Source of the DNA: Corallococcus macrosporus DSM 14697 | GTDB taxonomy: Bacteria > Myxococcota > Myxococcia > Myxococcales > Myxococcaceae | DNA: 64,000 nt | Direction: 5' to 3' | NCBI RefSeq assembly: GCF_002305895.1 | Contig: NZ_CP022203.1 | Location: 6,420,001 to 6,484,000 of the forward strand | In this document: piece after piece, positions 1-9,922 of the stretch | Position numbering within the stretch: the first letter of the stretch is position 1 | Layout: each line of letters opens with the position of its first letter | Made by a program: the position numbers and the translations under genes | Notes under the pieces: generated by a model | What the model saw: the letters and a program-made list of their open reading frames with translations, nothing else | What the model was told of the DNA's origin: nothing | Database searches by the model: none

Positions 1-234
1 TATGAGTCCGGAGCGGCCGCGCTGGAAGCCGGGGCCATGGGCGGCGCGGACATGACGCCGTCGGCGGCCCTGGCGAAGCTGATGCAGGGGCTGGCCTATC
101 ACTCCGGCGCTTCCGGGGCCCTGGCGCGCTACATCCAGGCCCCGGTGGCCGGAGAATTGACCGTCGGGAGGCCGACAGTCGCCCCGGAGCCCCCCCGCCG
201 GCCCCCCGCCACGCGGCGGTCCCGAGGAGAGTAG
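1..234 (+). CDS. L-asparaginase (type I), C-terminal part
   Basis: The frame is open from the first base and ends at a TAG at 232-234, so only the last 77 codons are present. The translated start, YESGAALEAGAMGGADMT, matches the conserved C-terminal segment of cytoplasmic type I asparaginases, which usually reads like 'ALEAGAISGGDMT..AALTKL'. These enzymes hydrolyse asparagine to aspartate and ammonia. The catalytic threonines and the N-terminal domain lie outside the window. The tail after about residue 54 is proline and arginine rich and looks unconserved. Confidence 0.72.
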   Translation, partial: YESGAAALEAGAMGGADMTPSAALAKLMQGLAYHSGASGALARYIQAPVAGELTVGRPTVAPEPPRRPPATRRSRGE

Positions 235-282
235 TGGAGAGTCGGGCAGTATGCTTGCCGCCGTTAAAAGGCGGCCCGTAAG

Positions 283-1206
283 ATGGGTGCCGCGATGTCC
301 GAGGAGAAAACTTCCGTCCATTCGATTTCGGACCTGCTGGGCAGTGCCCAGCAGCAGAGCGCCTATCTGATCGTCATCAGCGCCAAGTCCGCGGCGGGCA
401 TCGGGCGCATGTTCAAGCTGGACCGCTCCGAGGTCGTCCTGGGGCGCAGCTCCGAGGCGCAGTTCCAGGTCGAGGATGACGGCATCTCCCGCAAGCACGC
501 CAAGGTGGTGGCGCTGGGGGATGGGCGCTTCCAGTTGGTGGACCTGGCCAGCACCAACGGGACGTACCTCAACGGCCTGAAGGTCAACGCCGCGCCGCTC
601 TACGACGGCGACAAGATCCAGATCGGCTCCAACACCGTCCTCAAGTTCTCCATCCAGGACGCGCTGGAGGAGCAGTACCAGCGCAGCATCTACGAGTCCG
701 CCACCCGCGACGGCCTCACCCGCGTCTACAACAAGAAGTACTTCCTGGAGACGGTGCGCAAGGAGTTCAGCTACTGCCTGCGCCACCGGGTGCCGCTGTC
801 GCTCGTCCTCTTCGACGTGGACCACTTCAAGAAGATCAACGACGCGTATGGCCACCCGGCTGGCGACTATGTGCTGACGCGCATCGCCCAGCGGGTGAGC
901 GACACCGTGCGGACGGAGGACCTGCTCGCGCGCTACGGCGGCGAGGAGTTCGCGCTGATGCTGCGCGAGTCCGCCGAGGACCAGGCCCTGGCGTGCGCGG
1001 AGCGCTGCCGGTTCGCCGTGGACAAGGCCGACTTCGTCTTCAGCGGCACGCCCATCAAGGTGACCATCAGCCTGGGCGTGGCCACGCTGCTGGACTCGGA
1101 CTTCTCCCAGCCCGAGGACCTCATCGCCGCGGCGGACAAGTACCTGTACCGCGCCAAGCGCGCGGGCCGGAACCGCGTGGACGCCAAGGCCATCAGCGGC
1201 CTCTGA
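283..1206 (+). CDS. FHA-GGDEF diguanylate cyclase
   Basis: Predicted soluble diguanylate cyclase that would make cyclic di-GMP from two GTP. A forkhead-associated domain spans roughly residues 45-125 (phosphothreonine-binding signature GRS..., SRKH, NGTYLNG). A GGDEF domain spans about 140-300 with an intact GGEEF active site at residues 219-223, so it should be catalytic. The usual RxxD inhibitory site upstream of GGEEF is not evident. The FHA domain suggests control by a Ser/Thr protein kinase, a common arrangement in myxobacteria. ATG at 283 is preceded by AAAAGG; a second in-frame ATG at 295 (MSEEKTS) is an equally good start. Convergent with the downstream HEAT gene. Confidence 0.9.
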   Translation: MGAAMSEEKTSVHSISDLLGSAQQQSAYLIVISAKSAAGIGRMFKLDRSEVVLGRSSEAQFQVEDDGISRKHAKVVALGDGRFQLVDLASTNGTYLNGLKVNAAPLYDGDKIQIGSNTVLKFSIQDALEEQYQRSIYESATRDGLTRVYNKKYFLETVRKEFSYCLRHRVPLSLVLFDVDHFKKINDAYGHPAGDYVLTRIAQRVSDTVRTEDLLARYGGEEFALMLRESAEDQALACAERCRFAVDKADFVFSGTPIKVTISLGVATLLDSDFSQPEDLIAAADKYLYRAKRAGRNRVDAKAISGL

Positions 1207-1214
1207 GCCCCGGA

Positions 1215-1242
1215 CGGGCCGCTGTCGCCGCTTCGCGGCCCG
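1215..1242. terminator. Hairpin between convergent genes
   Basis: An 8-bp perfect inverted repeat (1215-1222 and 1235-1242, cgggccgc/gcggcccg) with a 12-nt loop lies just after the diguanylate cyclase stop and before the stop of the convergent HEAT gene. No U tract follows, so it may act with Rho or simply stabilise both 3' ends. Confidence 0.5.
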
Positions 1243-1271
1243 GGCCCCCGTGCCGGGCCAGGCCGCACCGT

Positions 1272-2885
1272 CTACTGGCCGAAGCCCAGCCGCAGCAGCG
1301 CCTCCCGCGACACATGCTTCACATGGGCGTCCGGGTCGCGCGCCGCGGCGTCGGACAGCGCGGCGGCCGCTTGTGCCCCACCAATCCGGCCCAGGGCCAT
1401 GGCCGCCGCGACGCGCACGGGGGCCTCCGCGTCCTCCCGCAGGCAGCCGGCCAGCGCCTTCACGTGCGACGCGCGGCCAATCTGCTCCAGCGCCTCGGCG
1501 GCGGCGGCGCGCACCGAGGCATGGTCCGATTCCAGCAGCACCGCGGCCTCGTCGCCCCAGGACGTCTGCCGTTGAGCCGCCAGCAGCTCCAGCGCGGCGC
1601 TCACCACCTCGGGAGCCCCGTCTCGCAGCGCGCGCGCCGTGGCCTCGGGCACTCCCGGGTGCCGCGTCGTCAGCCCGCCCAGGGCCCGCACCGCCCCCGC
1701 GCGCAGCAGCGGCTGCGTCTCCGTCAGGAAGGGCTCCACCGAGGCGACCCGGTCCCGAGCCCCCTCGCCACAGTCCGCGAGCTGCGCCAGCGCGGCCCCG
1801 CGCACGGACGCGGCCAGCGCCGTGTCCCGGGCCGTCGCCATGAAGAAGGCCAGGCACCCCTTCTCCCGCGCCATGGCCTCCAGCCAGGGGCGCGCCCGCG
1901 CCGCGTCACTCGACGTGAGGCGCCGCTCCGCCGCCGCGCGCAGCGGCACCCCTTCCGCGTCCGCCAACGCCCGCGCCGCGTCCCGGCGGATCCACCGGTC
2001 CGAATCCCCGAGCGCCCGCTCCAGCTCCCGCGTCGCCAGCGGCCCGTACACCCGCAGCGACGCCACCGCGCGCCGCCGCTGCAGTGGATCCGCCACGGTC
2101 AGCTCCGGCTGCATCCCCTCCAGCTCCCGCGAGTACACGGCGAAGAGCCGGTTGATGCGCGCCTCCTCCGCGGGCCTCGCCTCCTCCAGCAGCATCCGCC
2201 CCACGGAGGTGCGGCCGCGCCCCGCCACGACCTTGAGCGCGCTGGCGCTGACCGCGTCCACGCGCTCCGGCCGGGTCGCCATGGCATCCAGCACGACGCG
2301 CGCGGGCGTGCGGCCCAGGAAGGCGGCCAGGTGCGCCAGCGCCGCGCTCCGCACGGCCAGGTCCTCCGCGTACAGCTCCAGCTCCAGGGCCTCGCGGATG
2401 GCCGCCCGCCGTCCCCATACGCGGGCCGCGGCGTTGGCCCCACGCAACCCCGCGGCCCGGAGGAAATTCGCGGAGGAGGCCCCGGACTCCGCGGCGGCAC
2501 GCGCCGCCGTCAGGCAGGCCTCCAGGTTGGACGACACCGGCGCCGCCAGGACCCAATCCGCCAGGGCCCGCCGGTCCGTGATGCCCTGGCGCCGGGCGTC
2601 CGCGCGCACCGCCGCCCACCGCACCCGCCAGTCCGGGTCCTTCATCGCGGAGACGAGCGGCGCCCGGGGAATGGGCCGCTGGCCCGCCAGGCTCTGCACC
2701 CAGGAATCCACGCGGCCCCCGGGCAGGCAGCTCTTGCAGGTCCGGGCCCGCTGGGCCGGGTCCACCACGTGCCGCTGACAGGACATCCAGCACTCACGGG
2801 TCGGCGTCCCCCCTTGCTGCTGGCCGGTCGTCAGGAGTACCACCAGGAGGAGGGCTGGGCTCACAAGACGGACAGTGTAGTCCAT
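1272..2885 (-). CDS. Secreted HEAT-repeat protein
   Basis: A 537-residue protein made largely of HEAT/PBS-lyase-like alpha-helical repeats from about residue 80 onward (recurring patterns such as VRAAAAEALEQIG, VRVAAAMALGRIG). The first 20 residues (MDYTVRLVSPALLLVVLLTT) look like a signal peptide or membrane anchor. Four cysteines follow in two CxxC-like pairs (CWMSC and CKSC), which could bind a metal or form disulfides. HEAT arrays are protein-interaction scaffolds; no enzymatic motif is visible. Transcribed divergently from rpsU. Function unknown. Confidence 0.8.
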   Translation of the reverse strand: MDYTVRLVSPALLLVVLLTTGQQQGGTPTRECWMSCQRHVVDPAQRARTCKSCLPGGRVDSWVQSLAGQRPIPRAPLVSAMKDPDWRVRWAAVRADARRQGITDRRALADWVLAAPVSSNLEACLTAARAAAESGASSANFLRAAGLRGANAAARVWGRRAAIREALELELYAEDLAVRSAALAHLAAFLGRTPARVVLDAMATRPERVDAVSASALKVVAGRGRTSVGRMLLEEARPAEEARINRLFAVYSRELEGMQPELTVADPLQRRRAVASLRVYGPLATRELERALGDSDRWIRRDAARALADAEGVPLRAAAERRLTSSDAARARPWLEAMAREKGCLAFFMATARDTALAASVRGAALAQLADCGEGARDRVASVEPFLTETQPLLRAGAVRALGGLTTRHPGVPEATARALRDGAPEVVSAALELLAAQRQTSWGDEAAVLLESDHASVRAAAAEALEQIGRASHVKALAGCLREDAEAPVRVAAAMALGRIGGAQAAAALSDAAARDPDAHVKHVSREALLRLGFGQ

Positions 2886-2912
2886 CCGACATAGCGTTTT
2901 CGTCCAGCGTCC

Positions 2913-2940
2913 TTGCGTTTTCCGGCGCGGTGGGTCATAC
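2913..2940 (+). promoter_or_regulatory. Possible sigma-A promoter of rpsU
   Basis: TTGCGT (2913-2918) and TCATAC (2935-2940) are separated by 16 bp and lie about 55 bp before the rpsU start, in the gap between rpsU and the divergent HEAT gene. This is a reading of consensus only. Confidence 0.3.
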
Positions 2941-2996
2941 CCGCTGCCCCTTTTGATCTACACCCACATCTACGTACGGCGGAAGGAGGTGACTGC

Positions 2997-3191
2997 ATGC
3001 CCGGTATCCGAGTGAAGGAAGGAGAGTCCATCGAGAGCGCCCTCAAGCGCTTCAAGAAGGCCACCGAGAAGGCTGGAATCCTTTCCGAGATCCGTAAGCG
3101 CGAGCACTACGAGAAGCCTTCCGTGAAGCGGAAGAAGAAGGCCCTCGCCGCCAAGAAGCGCGCTGTGAAGAAGGCCCGCAAGTCGTTCTAG
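2997..3191 (+). CDS. rpsU: 30S ribosomal protein S21
   Basis: A 64-residue basic protein, [20 protein letters not shown]..., typical in length and sequence for bS21. This small-subunit protein assists base-pairing of mRNA with the 3' end of 16S rRNA. The lysine/arginine-rich C-terminus is characteristic. A strong ribosome binding site, AAGGAGG (2983-2989), fixes the ATG at 2997. Longer in-frame extensions upstream lack a site and are unlikely. It is the first gene of the classic rpsU-dnaG-rpoD macromolecular synthesis block, here with yqeY inserted after it. Confidence 0.96.
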   Translation: MPGIRVKEGESIESALKRFKKATEKAGILSEIRKREHYEKPSVKRKKKALAAKKRAVKKARKSF

Positions 3192-3295
3192 GCGCGTGCC
3201 TCGCGCGAGGAGCCGGGGCGCCACCGCTGTCAGGTGCCCTGGCTCCCGCCGTCGAAGTCCCCCTGAACAACGTCTCACCTCCCGGAGTCGCGACC

Positions 3296-3754
3296 ATGGC
3301 CACCCTGAAGGAGCGGATCGACGCGGACCTGAAGGACGCGATGCGGTCCAAGAACGAGCTGACGCTCAGCGTGCTGCGGATGCTCAAGAGCGCGGTGAAG
3401 TACAAGGAAGTGGAGCCCGGCGCCTCCGCCCTGGACGACGCGGGTATCCTCACCGTCATCGCCGGCCTCATCAAGCAGCGCCGCGACTCCGTGGAGCAGT
3501 TCAAGTCGGGCGGCCGCCCGGAGCTGGCGGAGAAGGAAGAGGCCGAAATCGGCGTCCTCCAGAACTACCTGCCCAAGCAGCTCACCGCCGACGAGCTGGC
3601 CGCCGAGGTCCGCGCCTCCATCGCCGAGACCGGCGCCAAGGGCCCCAAGGACATGGGCGCGGTGATGAAGCACCTCAACGCCCGAATCCACGGCAAGGCG
3701 GAAGGCCGGGCCATCTCCGAGGCCGTGAAGTCAGAGCTCTCGAAGCTCTCCTGA
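3296..3754 (+). CDS. yqeY: GatB/YqeY domain protein
   Basis: A 152-residue free-standing YqeY protein. It is homologous to the C-terminal tail domain of the GatB subunit of tRNA-dependent amidotransferase; the independent protein has no settled role. Diagnostic segments are MRSKNELTLSVLRMLKSA near the start, the central LPKQLTADEL, and the C-terminal MGAVMKHLNARIHGKAEGR. It covers the full family length. It sits about 105 bp after rpsU and before dnaG, the arrangement seen in many bacteria, so it probably belongs to the same transcription unit. Confidence 0.9.
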   Translation: MATLKERIDADLKDAMRSKNELTLSVLRMLKSAVKYKEVEPGASALDDAGILTVIAGLIKQRRDSVEQFKSGGRPELAEKEEAEIGVLQNYLPKQLTADELAAEVRASIAETGAKGPKDMGAVMKHLNARIHGKAEGRAISEAVKSELSKLS

Positions 3755-4093
3755 GCCTCCCACCGTCTTGAGGTCAGCGCTGGCGCTGTCGGGAAACCGG
3801 CGGCGCCTTTGCATTGAGGGCTGGACAGGGATGCGGAAACTTGCTCCCTCGCTCCCCCGTCATTAAGTGCCTGGGTCAGTCCCGCCGCGCCCCCGCTCAC
3901 CCCGGCGGAGGCCGCGTGCAGGGGCCCCAGGAGTCCTTCCCATGCCGCACACGCCCCCTGCCCTCGCGAGCGCCCCGGCTTCCGCCCTCATGGGGGGGAT
4001 CCGCCAGGTCGTCCGCCAGGCAGCCGACGTCAGCCCGTCCGGGCAGGATGTGGGCGCTGGGCCCGCCCAGGGGTGGGCCAGGGGGTGGGAGTC
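3755..4093 (+). other. Spacer between yqeY and dnaG
   Basis: About 340 bp with no supported gene. The short open frames have no conserved look. The length would allow a separate dnaG promoter, but I saw no convincing -35/-10 pair and no clear terminator. Confidence 0.4.
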
Positions 4094-5905
4094 GTGATTC
4101 CGGAGCACAAGATCCAGGAGGTCCTCGAAAGGGTGGACCTCGTCGGGCTCATCTCCCGGCACGTCGACCTGAAGAAGGCCGGGCGGGAATGGAAGGCCTG
4201 CTGCCCCTTCCACCAGGAGAAGACGCCCTCCTTCTACGTGGTGCCGGAGAAGCGCTTCTATTTCTGCCACGGCTGCCGCGCGAGCGGGGACGCGGTGTCC
4301 TTCGTCCAGCGCTACCTGGGCAAGACGTTCCTGGACGCGGTGCGAGACCTGGCGCGCGAGCTGGGCGTGGACCTGGAGGCCGAGCAGGACCCCAGCATGC
4401 GGGAGCGGCAGCAAATCAAGGAGGCCACGGACCAGGCCGCCGAGCACTTCCGCGCCATGCTGTGGCAGGAGGACGAGGGCCGCGCGGCCCGGGCCTACGT
4501 CGCCAGCCGCGGCGTCTCGGAAGAGACGGCCATGGCCTTCGGCCTGGGCTGGGCGCCGCACGAATGGGCCTCGCTGACGGAGCGCTTCCAGAAGCTGGGC
4601 ATGCTGGAGTGGGCGGCGAAGGCCGGCCTGGTCCTCAAGCGCAACAGCGGTGACGGCTACTACGACTTCTTCCGCAGCCGGCTGATGGTGCCCATCCGGG
4701 CGCCGGAGGGCCGCCCCATCGCCTTCGGTGGCCGCCTGGTCGGCGCGGACGAAGGGCCCAAGTACCTCAACTCGCGCGAGTCCCGGCTCTACAACAAGAG
4801 CGAGACGCTCTTCGGCATGGACCAGTCGCGCGACGAGATTCGCAAGCGCAAGGCCGCCGTGCTGGTGGAGGGCTACTTCGACGCCATCGGCCTCCACCAG
4901 GTGGGCGTGCGGCACGCGGTGGCGCTGTGCTCCACCAACCTCACCGCCGGCCACATGCAGGTGCTCAAGCGCGCCGAGGCCCGCGAGCTGATTCTGCTGC
5001 TGGACGGAGACTCGGCGGGCCTCGCCGCCGTCGAACGGCTCGCCGGTCCCCTGCTCGCCGCTGGAGCGACCGCGCGAGTTGCCCTGCTCCCGCAAGGGGA
5101 TGATCCGGACACCTTCGCGCGTCGAGTGGGCCAGGAGGGCGTGGAACGGCTGCTGGAAGGCGCCCACCCGCTCACCACCCACCTGTTCGCCTCGCTCCTC
5201 CCGGAGGGCAAGGCCGCGAGCTTCGAGGAGAAGATGGCAGCGCTCGAGCGGCTGAAGCCCGTGGTGGGACAGGTCCCCGCGGGCCTGGTGCGCGCCACGC
5301 TCTTCGGCGCCGTGGCCGAGCACTTCGGCTGGCGCCCCGCGGACGTGGAGGCCGCCCTGCGCAGCAAGGTGCCCCTCCCCAAGCCCGCCGCTGGCGACGC
5401 GCCTGCTTCGAGCCCCAACCGTCCTCCCCCGCCCCTGGAGAAGCCGCCGCCGGCCCTGGAGTGCTTCTACGTGGGCGCGGTGTTGAAAGAGCCACGGTTG
5501 ATGGCGCGGGACACCTTCCGCGTGTGTGACGAGCTGTCCCACATGGGCCTGCGGATGGCGCTGGCCCATGCCACGTCGGGGCACGGCGCGAAGGACGCGC
5601 TCTTTGAATCCTCGGAAGCCGTGAAGCGCGGCCTCGAAAGCGCGCTGCGGCAGCTCCCCTCGGACTCCGCGCCCCTGGAGGCCGCCTTCCTGTCCATCTG
5701 CAGGGAAATCATGGTGCGGCGCATCGACGAGCGGCTCGTTTATATAAAGCGGGCGACGGAGCAGACGCCGGGGGCGTTCGACCTGACAGAGGAGACGCGC
5801 CAGCTCCTGGCGGAGCGCGTGGAACTGTTGGCGCTCAAGAAGCGTGTCCTGGAGGAGCTCAAGCCTGCCTCCTCGGGAACAAAGGCGCCCATGCAACCGG
5901 TTTGA
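4094..5905 (+). CDS. dnaG: DNA primase
   Basis: A 603-residue DnaG that makes RNA primers for chromosome replication with the replicative helicase. The N-terminal zinc-binding domain has ligands C37, H40, C58 and C61 (CPFH ... CHGC). The TOPRIM catalytic core follows with VEGYFDAIGLHQ and the acidic pair in LLDGDSAGLAA. The C-terminal region, after a proline-rich linker near residue 440, is the helicase-interacting part. I chose the GTG at 4094 (MIPEHKIQEVLE) because the conserved family start falls there and a G-rich site (GGGGGTGGGAG) precedes it; GTG codons at 4073 and 4085 are alternatives. It is followed 92 bp later by rpoD. Confidence 0.95.
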   Translation: MIPEHKIQEVLERVDLVGLISRHVDLKKAGREWKACCPFHQEKTPSFYVVPEKRFYFCHGCRASGDAVSFVQRYLGKTFLDAVRDLARELGVDLEAEQDPSMRERQQIKEATDQAAEHFRAMLWQEDEGRAARAYVASRGVSEETAMAFGLGWAPHEWASLTERFQKLGMLEWAAKAGLVLKRNSGDGYYDFFRSRLMVPIRAPEGRPIAFGGRLVGADEGPKYLNSRESRLYNKSETLFGMDQSRDEIRKRKAAVLVEGYFDAIGLHQVGVRHAVALCSTNLTAGHMQVLKRAEARELILLLDGDSAGLAAVERLAGPLLAAGATARVALLPQGDDPDTFARRVGQEGVERLLEGAHPLTTHLFASLLPEGKAASFEEKMAALERLKPVVGQVPAGLVRATLFGAVAEHFGWRPADVEAALRSKVPLPKPAAGDAPASSPNRPPPPLEKPPPALECFYVGAVLKEPRLMARDTFRVCDELSHMGLRMALAHATSGHGAKDALFESSEAVKRGLESALRQLPSDSAPLEAAFLSICREIMVRRIDERLVYIKRATEQTPGAFDLTEETRQLLAERVELLALKKRVLEELKPASSGTKAPMQPV

Positions 5906-5997
5906 GTTCGCGTTTGTAAGAAACCCTGACTTTGCGGTAGATCGGCCGGCTCGCCCAGGCCTCAAGCCCCTGAATTTGCTCAAGGAGAAGTACCCGA

Positions 5998-8124
<2,127 letters not shown>

Positions 8125-8151
8125 GCCGGGCTTGAGCTGAGCTGAAACGAG

Positions 8152-8181
8152 GGCCCCCGCTCCATTCGTGGACCGGGGGCC
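8152..8181 (+). terminator. Rho-independent terminator after rpoD
   Basis: A perfect 8-bp stem, ggcccccg (8152-8159) with cgggggcc (8174-8181), has a 14-nt loop and is followed by ttcgtgtttct. It begins 27 bp after the rpoD stop. If the next gene starts at GTG 8206, the hairpin separates the two units. Confidence 0.7.
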
Positions 8182-8205
8182 TTCGTGTTTCTAGAGTCCG
8201 GGGCC

Positions 8206-8592
8206 GTGGCGCTCCGAGCGAAGACGAAGACACCGAAGGCCGAAGTGAAGCCGGCTCCCCTGCCCTTCCCCAAGGCGGTGGGGCAGGCGGTCCGGGCGAT
8301 TCCGCGCGGGCAGGTGCGCTCCTATGCCCAGGTGGCGCTCTACGCGGGCCGTCCTGGGGCGGCGCGGGGTGTGGGCCGGGAGATGGCCACCCTGCCCCAG
8401 CGGCCGGACGTGCCGCTGCCCTGGTGGCGCGTCATCCGCTCGGACGGGACGCTGGCGCCCCAGGTGGCCCAGGAGCAGGCACGGCGCCTGCGGGCCGAGG
8501 GCGTGGAGGTGGCGCAGCGCGGGGACGCCTTCCGCGTGAAGGTGCCACGCGAGACGCCGGCCGTTGGCGGGGCGACGAAGCGGAGGCGCTGA
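8206..8592 (+). CDS. Alkyltransferase-like (ATL) protein without catalytic cysteine
   Basis: A 128-residue protein matching the C-terminal DNA-binding domain of O6-alkylguanine-DNA alkyltransferase: IPRGQVRSYAQVALYAGRPGAARGVG is the helix-turn-helix region. Where active enzymes have PCHRV, this protein reads PWWRVI, so the alkyl-accepting cysteine is a tryptophan and the following histidine is also tryptophan. ATL proteins of this kind (E. coli YbaZ and yeast Atl1 carry PWHR) bind alkylated guanine and route it to nucleotide excision repair. The C-terminal basic tail ends in KRRR. GTG 8206 is favoured because the longer start at GTG 8185 begins within 4 bp of the terminator hairpin. Confidence 0.85.
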   Translation: MALRAKTKTPKAEVKPAPLPFPKAVGQAVRAIPRGQVRSYAQVALYAGRPGAARGVGREMATLPQRPDVPLPWWRVIRSDGTLAPQVAQEQARRLRAEGVEVAQRGDAFRVKVPRETPAVGGATKRRR

Positions 8593-8671
8593 GGGTGGGT
8601 GGAACGTGGCCCCTTGCCAGGACTGCGCGCCCGGCGGTATGCAATCCGTTACGCGGTTGGTTGGCGCATGA

Positions 8672-8744
8672 GGGCCCTTAGCTCAGCGGTTAGAGCTGTC
8701 GGCTCATAACCGATTGGTCCCTGGTTCGAATCCAGGAGGGCCCA
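8672..8744 (+). tRNA. tRNA with CAU anticodon, probably tRNA-Ile2
   Basis: A full cloverleaf can be drawn: acceptor GGGCCCT (8672-8678) pairs with AGGGCCC (8737-8743); D-arm GCTC/GAGC; anticodon stem GTCGG/CCGAT with loop CTCATAA (anticodon CAT); T-arm CCTGG-TTCGAAT-CCAGG; discriminator A at 8744. CCA is not encoded. The short D-loop and the overall pattern resemble E. coli ileX more than elongator tRNA-Met, so this is probably the lysidine-modified isoleucine tRNA, though tRNA-Met cannot be excluded by eye. Its 3' part is the attachment site of the island downstream. Confidence 0.9.
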
Positions 8745-8827
8745 CTTCCCTCAATGCCTTGCAGTGCTCCGGGACGCGATCCGGAGACGTCTGCCCATTG
8801 AACGGCATCTGCTGAGTTCCGCGCCAC
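8700..8827 (+). repeat. attL: 128-bp direct repeat containing the tRNA 3' part
   Basis: Bases 8700-8827 match 22637-22764 at 126 of 128 positions; the two differences are t/c just after the tRNA end and a/c in the middle. The repeat starts at the anticodon stem (cggctcataacc), covers the rest of the tRNA, and runs 83 bp past it. This is the signature of site-specific integration into a tRNA gene with the gene restored at this end. Confidence 0.88.
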
Positions 8828-9130
8828 TGTTGCCGCGCACGCTATTTGAGGGATGGACGCCTGGTCTCGCGCACACTGGTTGAGGGACTCGCGAGGAGAG
8901 GCGCCGCCAATGCCATCACGGAGCCGGACCACCAGAAATCACGCTTGTGATGGAACTCAAGCCATTGACGCGACAGCAGTTTCCGCGAGAAGCGGAACTG
9001 ATTGCTCCCATCCTGCGGTTCTCCGGTCGCGTCAGGGCTGCCCGAAGGGCACCGCCGGAGGCGGCCAAGGCCTTGACGCGACTGGGGAACCGTAGTCCCG
9101 AGGCCATCAACCAAGCGGCTCACCGGACCA
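8828..9130. other. Island left margin, no gene recognised
   Basis: Between attL and the truncated IS3 remnant. Short open frames exist on both strands, for example a plus-strand one starting MELKPLTRQQFPREAELIAP at 8947, but none shows a family signature or ribosome binding site. Confidence 0.4.
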
Positions 9131-9385
9131 TCAACAAAGATGCGCGGCAACATCGAGGAGCTGCGCGTAGACTTCCGCGGGCGCGGCATCCACGAATCTC
9201 GGCTCGTGCAGCACCGAGAGCACCTCGGCCCGTTGCTCCGGAGGGAGAGCCCTGGGTGGGCTGGGCCTGTGCACCGGCCCGTGTCGGGGCTGGGCCTGCC
9301 GGTAGAAGGTGGCGCGCGGCAGGCCCAGGGCCTTGCACACCGGCGCCACGCCCAGGGCGTCGACGGCCTCCAGTGCCACGGCCAT
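9131..9385 (-). pseudogene. IS3-family transposase OrfB, N-terminal fragment
   Basis: The 84 codons begin MAVALEAVDALGVAPVCKAL, with LPRATFYRQ, as in the N-terminal helix-turn-helix part of IS3-type OrfB. The reading breaks after AEVYAQLLD and stops at once (VAAHLC). The whole DDE catalytic domain is missing, so the element is dead. The start overlaps the OrfA stop as TGATG, which allows coupled translation in intact relatives. Confidence 0.75.
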
Positions 9386-9792
9386 CAGGGCTCCTCGTTG
9401 GGCTTGGGCAGTTCCACGCCCAGGATTTCCGAAACTTTTTTTTGGAGGTCCAGCAGCGCCTCGGCGCGCTTGAGGCGCACCTGGGCTCGGGCCAACTCCT
9501 TCTCCAACTCGGCGACGCGCCGGGCACTCGCGTCAGGCTCCTTCGCTGGTGGCCCTCGCTTCTTCGGGCTGCGGGCCGACAACTCTCCCGCATCGCGCTG
9601 GCGCCGCCACACGCTCAAGAGCGACGAGTACAGCCCTTCGCGGCGCAGCAGCGCTCCCACTTCACCGGGCCTCGTGCAGCGGTCTGCCTCCGCCAGCACC
9701 CGCAGCTTGTATTCCGCCGTGAAGCCTCGTCGCCTGGCCTTCTCCACCACCTCGGTCTCCCTGACCCGAGCCTCTTCCACCATCGGATTCAT
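9385..9792 (-). CDS. IS3-family transposase OrfA
   Basis: OrfA of the same broken IS3-type element. An N-terminal helix-turn-helix (FTAEYKLRVLAEADRCTRPGEV) is followed by a leucine-zipper-like coiled coil (ARRVAELEKELARAQVRLKRAEALL). A run of eight A residues on the coding strand near 9440 resembles the slippery site used by IS3 elements for -1 frameshifting into OrfB. I start it at MNPMVEEARV (9792); a longer start at 9846 is possible. With OrfB truncated it probably has no transposition role. Confidence 0.75.
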   Translation of the reverse strand: MNPMVEEARVRETEVVEKARRRGFTAEYKLRVLAEADRCTRPGEVGALLRREGLYSSLLSVWRRQRDAGELSARSPKKRGPPAKEPDASARRVAELEKELARAQVRLKRAEALLDLQKKVSEILGVELPKPNEEP

Positions 9793-9922
9793 CGTTCCTA
9801 CCTGGGTCGCCCTGCACACTAAACTGCCGGGTACGAACTGTCTCACTCACGTTGGCAGAGAGGGCCGTCCCAACAGGGACGCTGCAGGCACCACACCAAA
9901 TCAGACACAACAGCAAAGGATG

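Noticed and set aside
993-2894. Long plus-strand open frame of over 600 codons opposite the HEAT gene
   Set aside because: Arg/Pro/Gly-rich composition typical of an antisense shadow in high-GC DNA; the minus-strand HEAT repeats explain the region.
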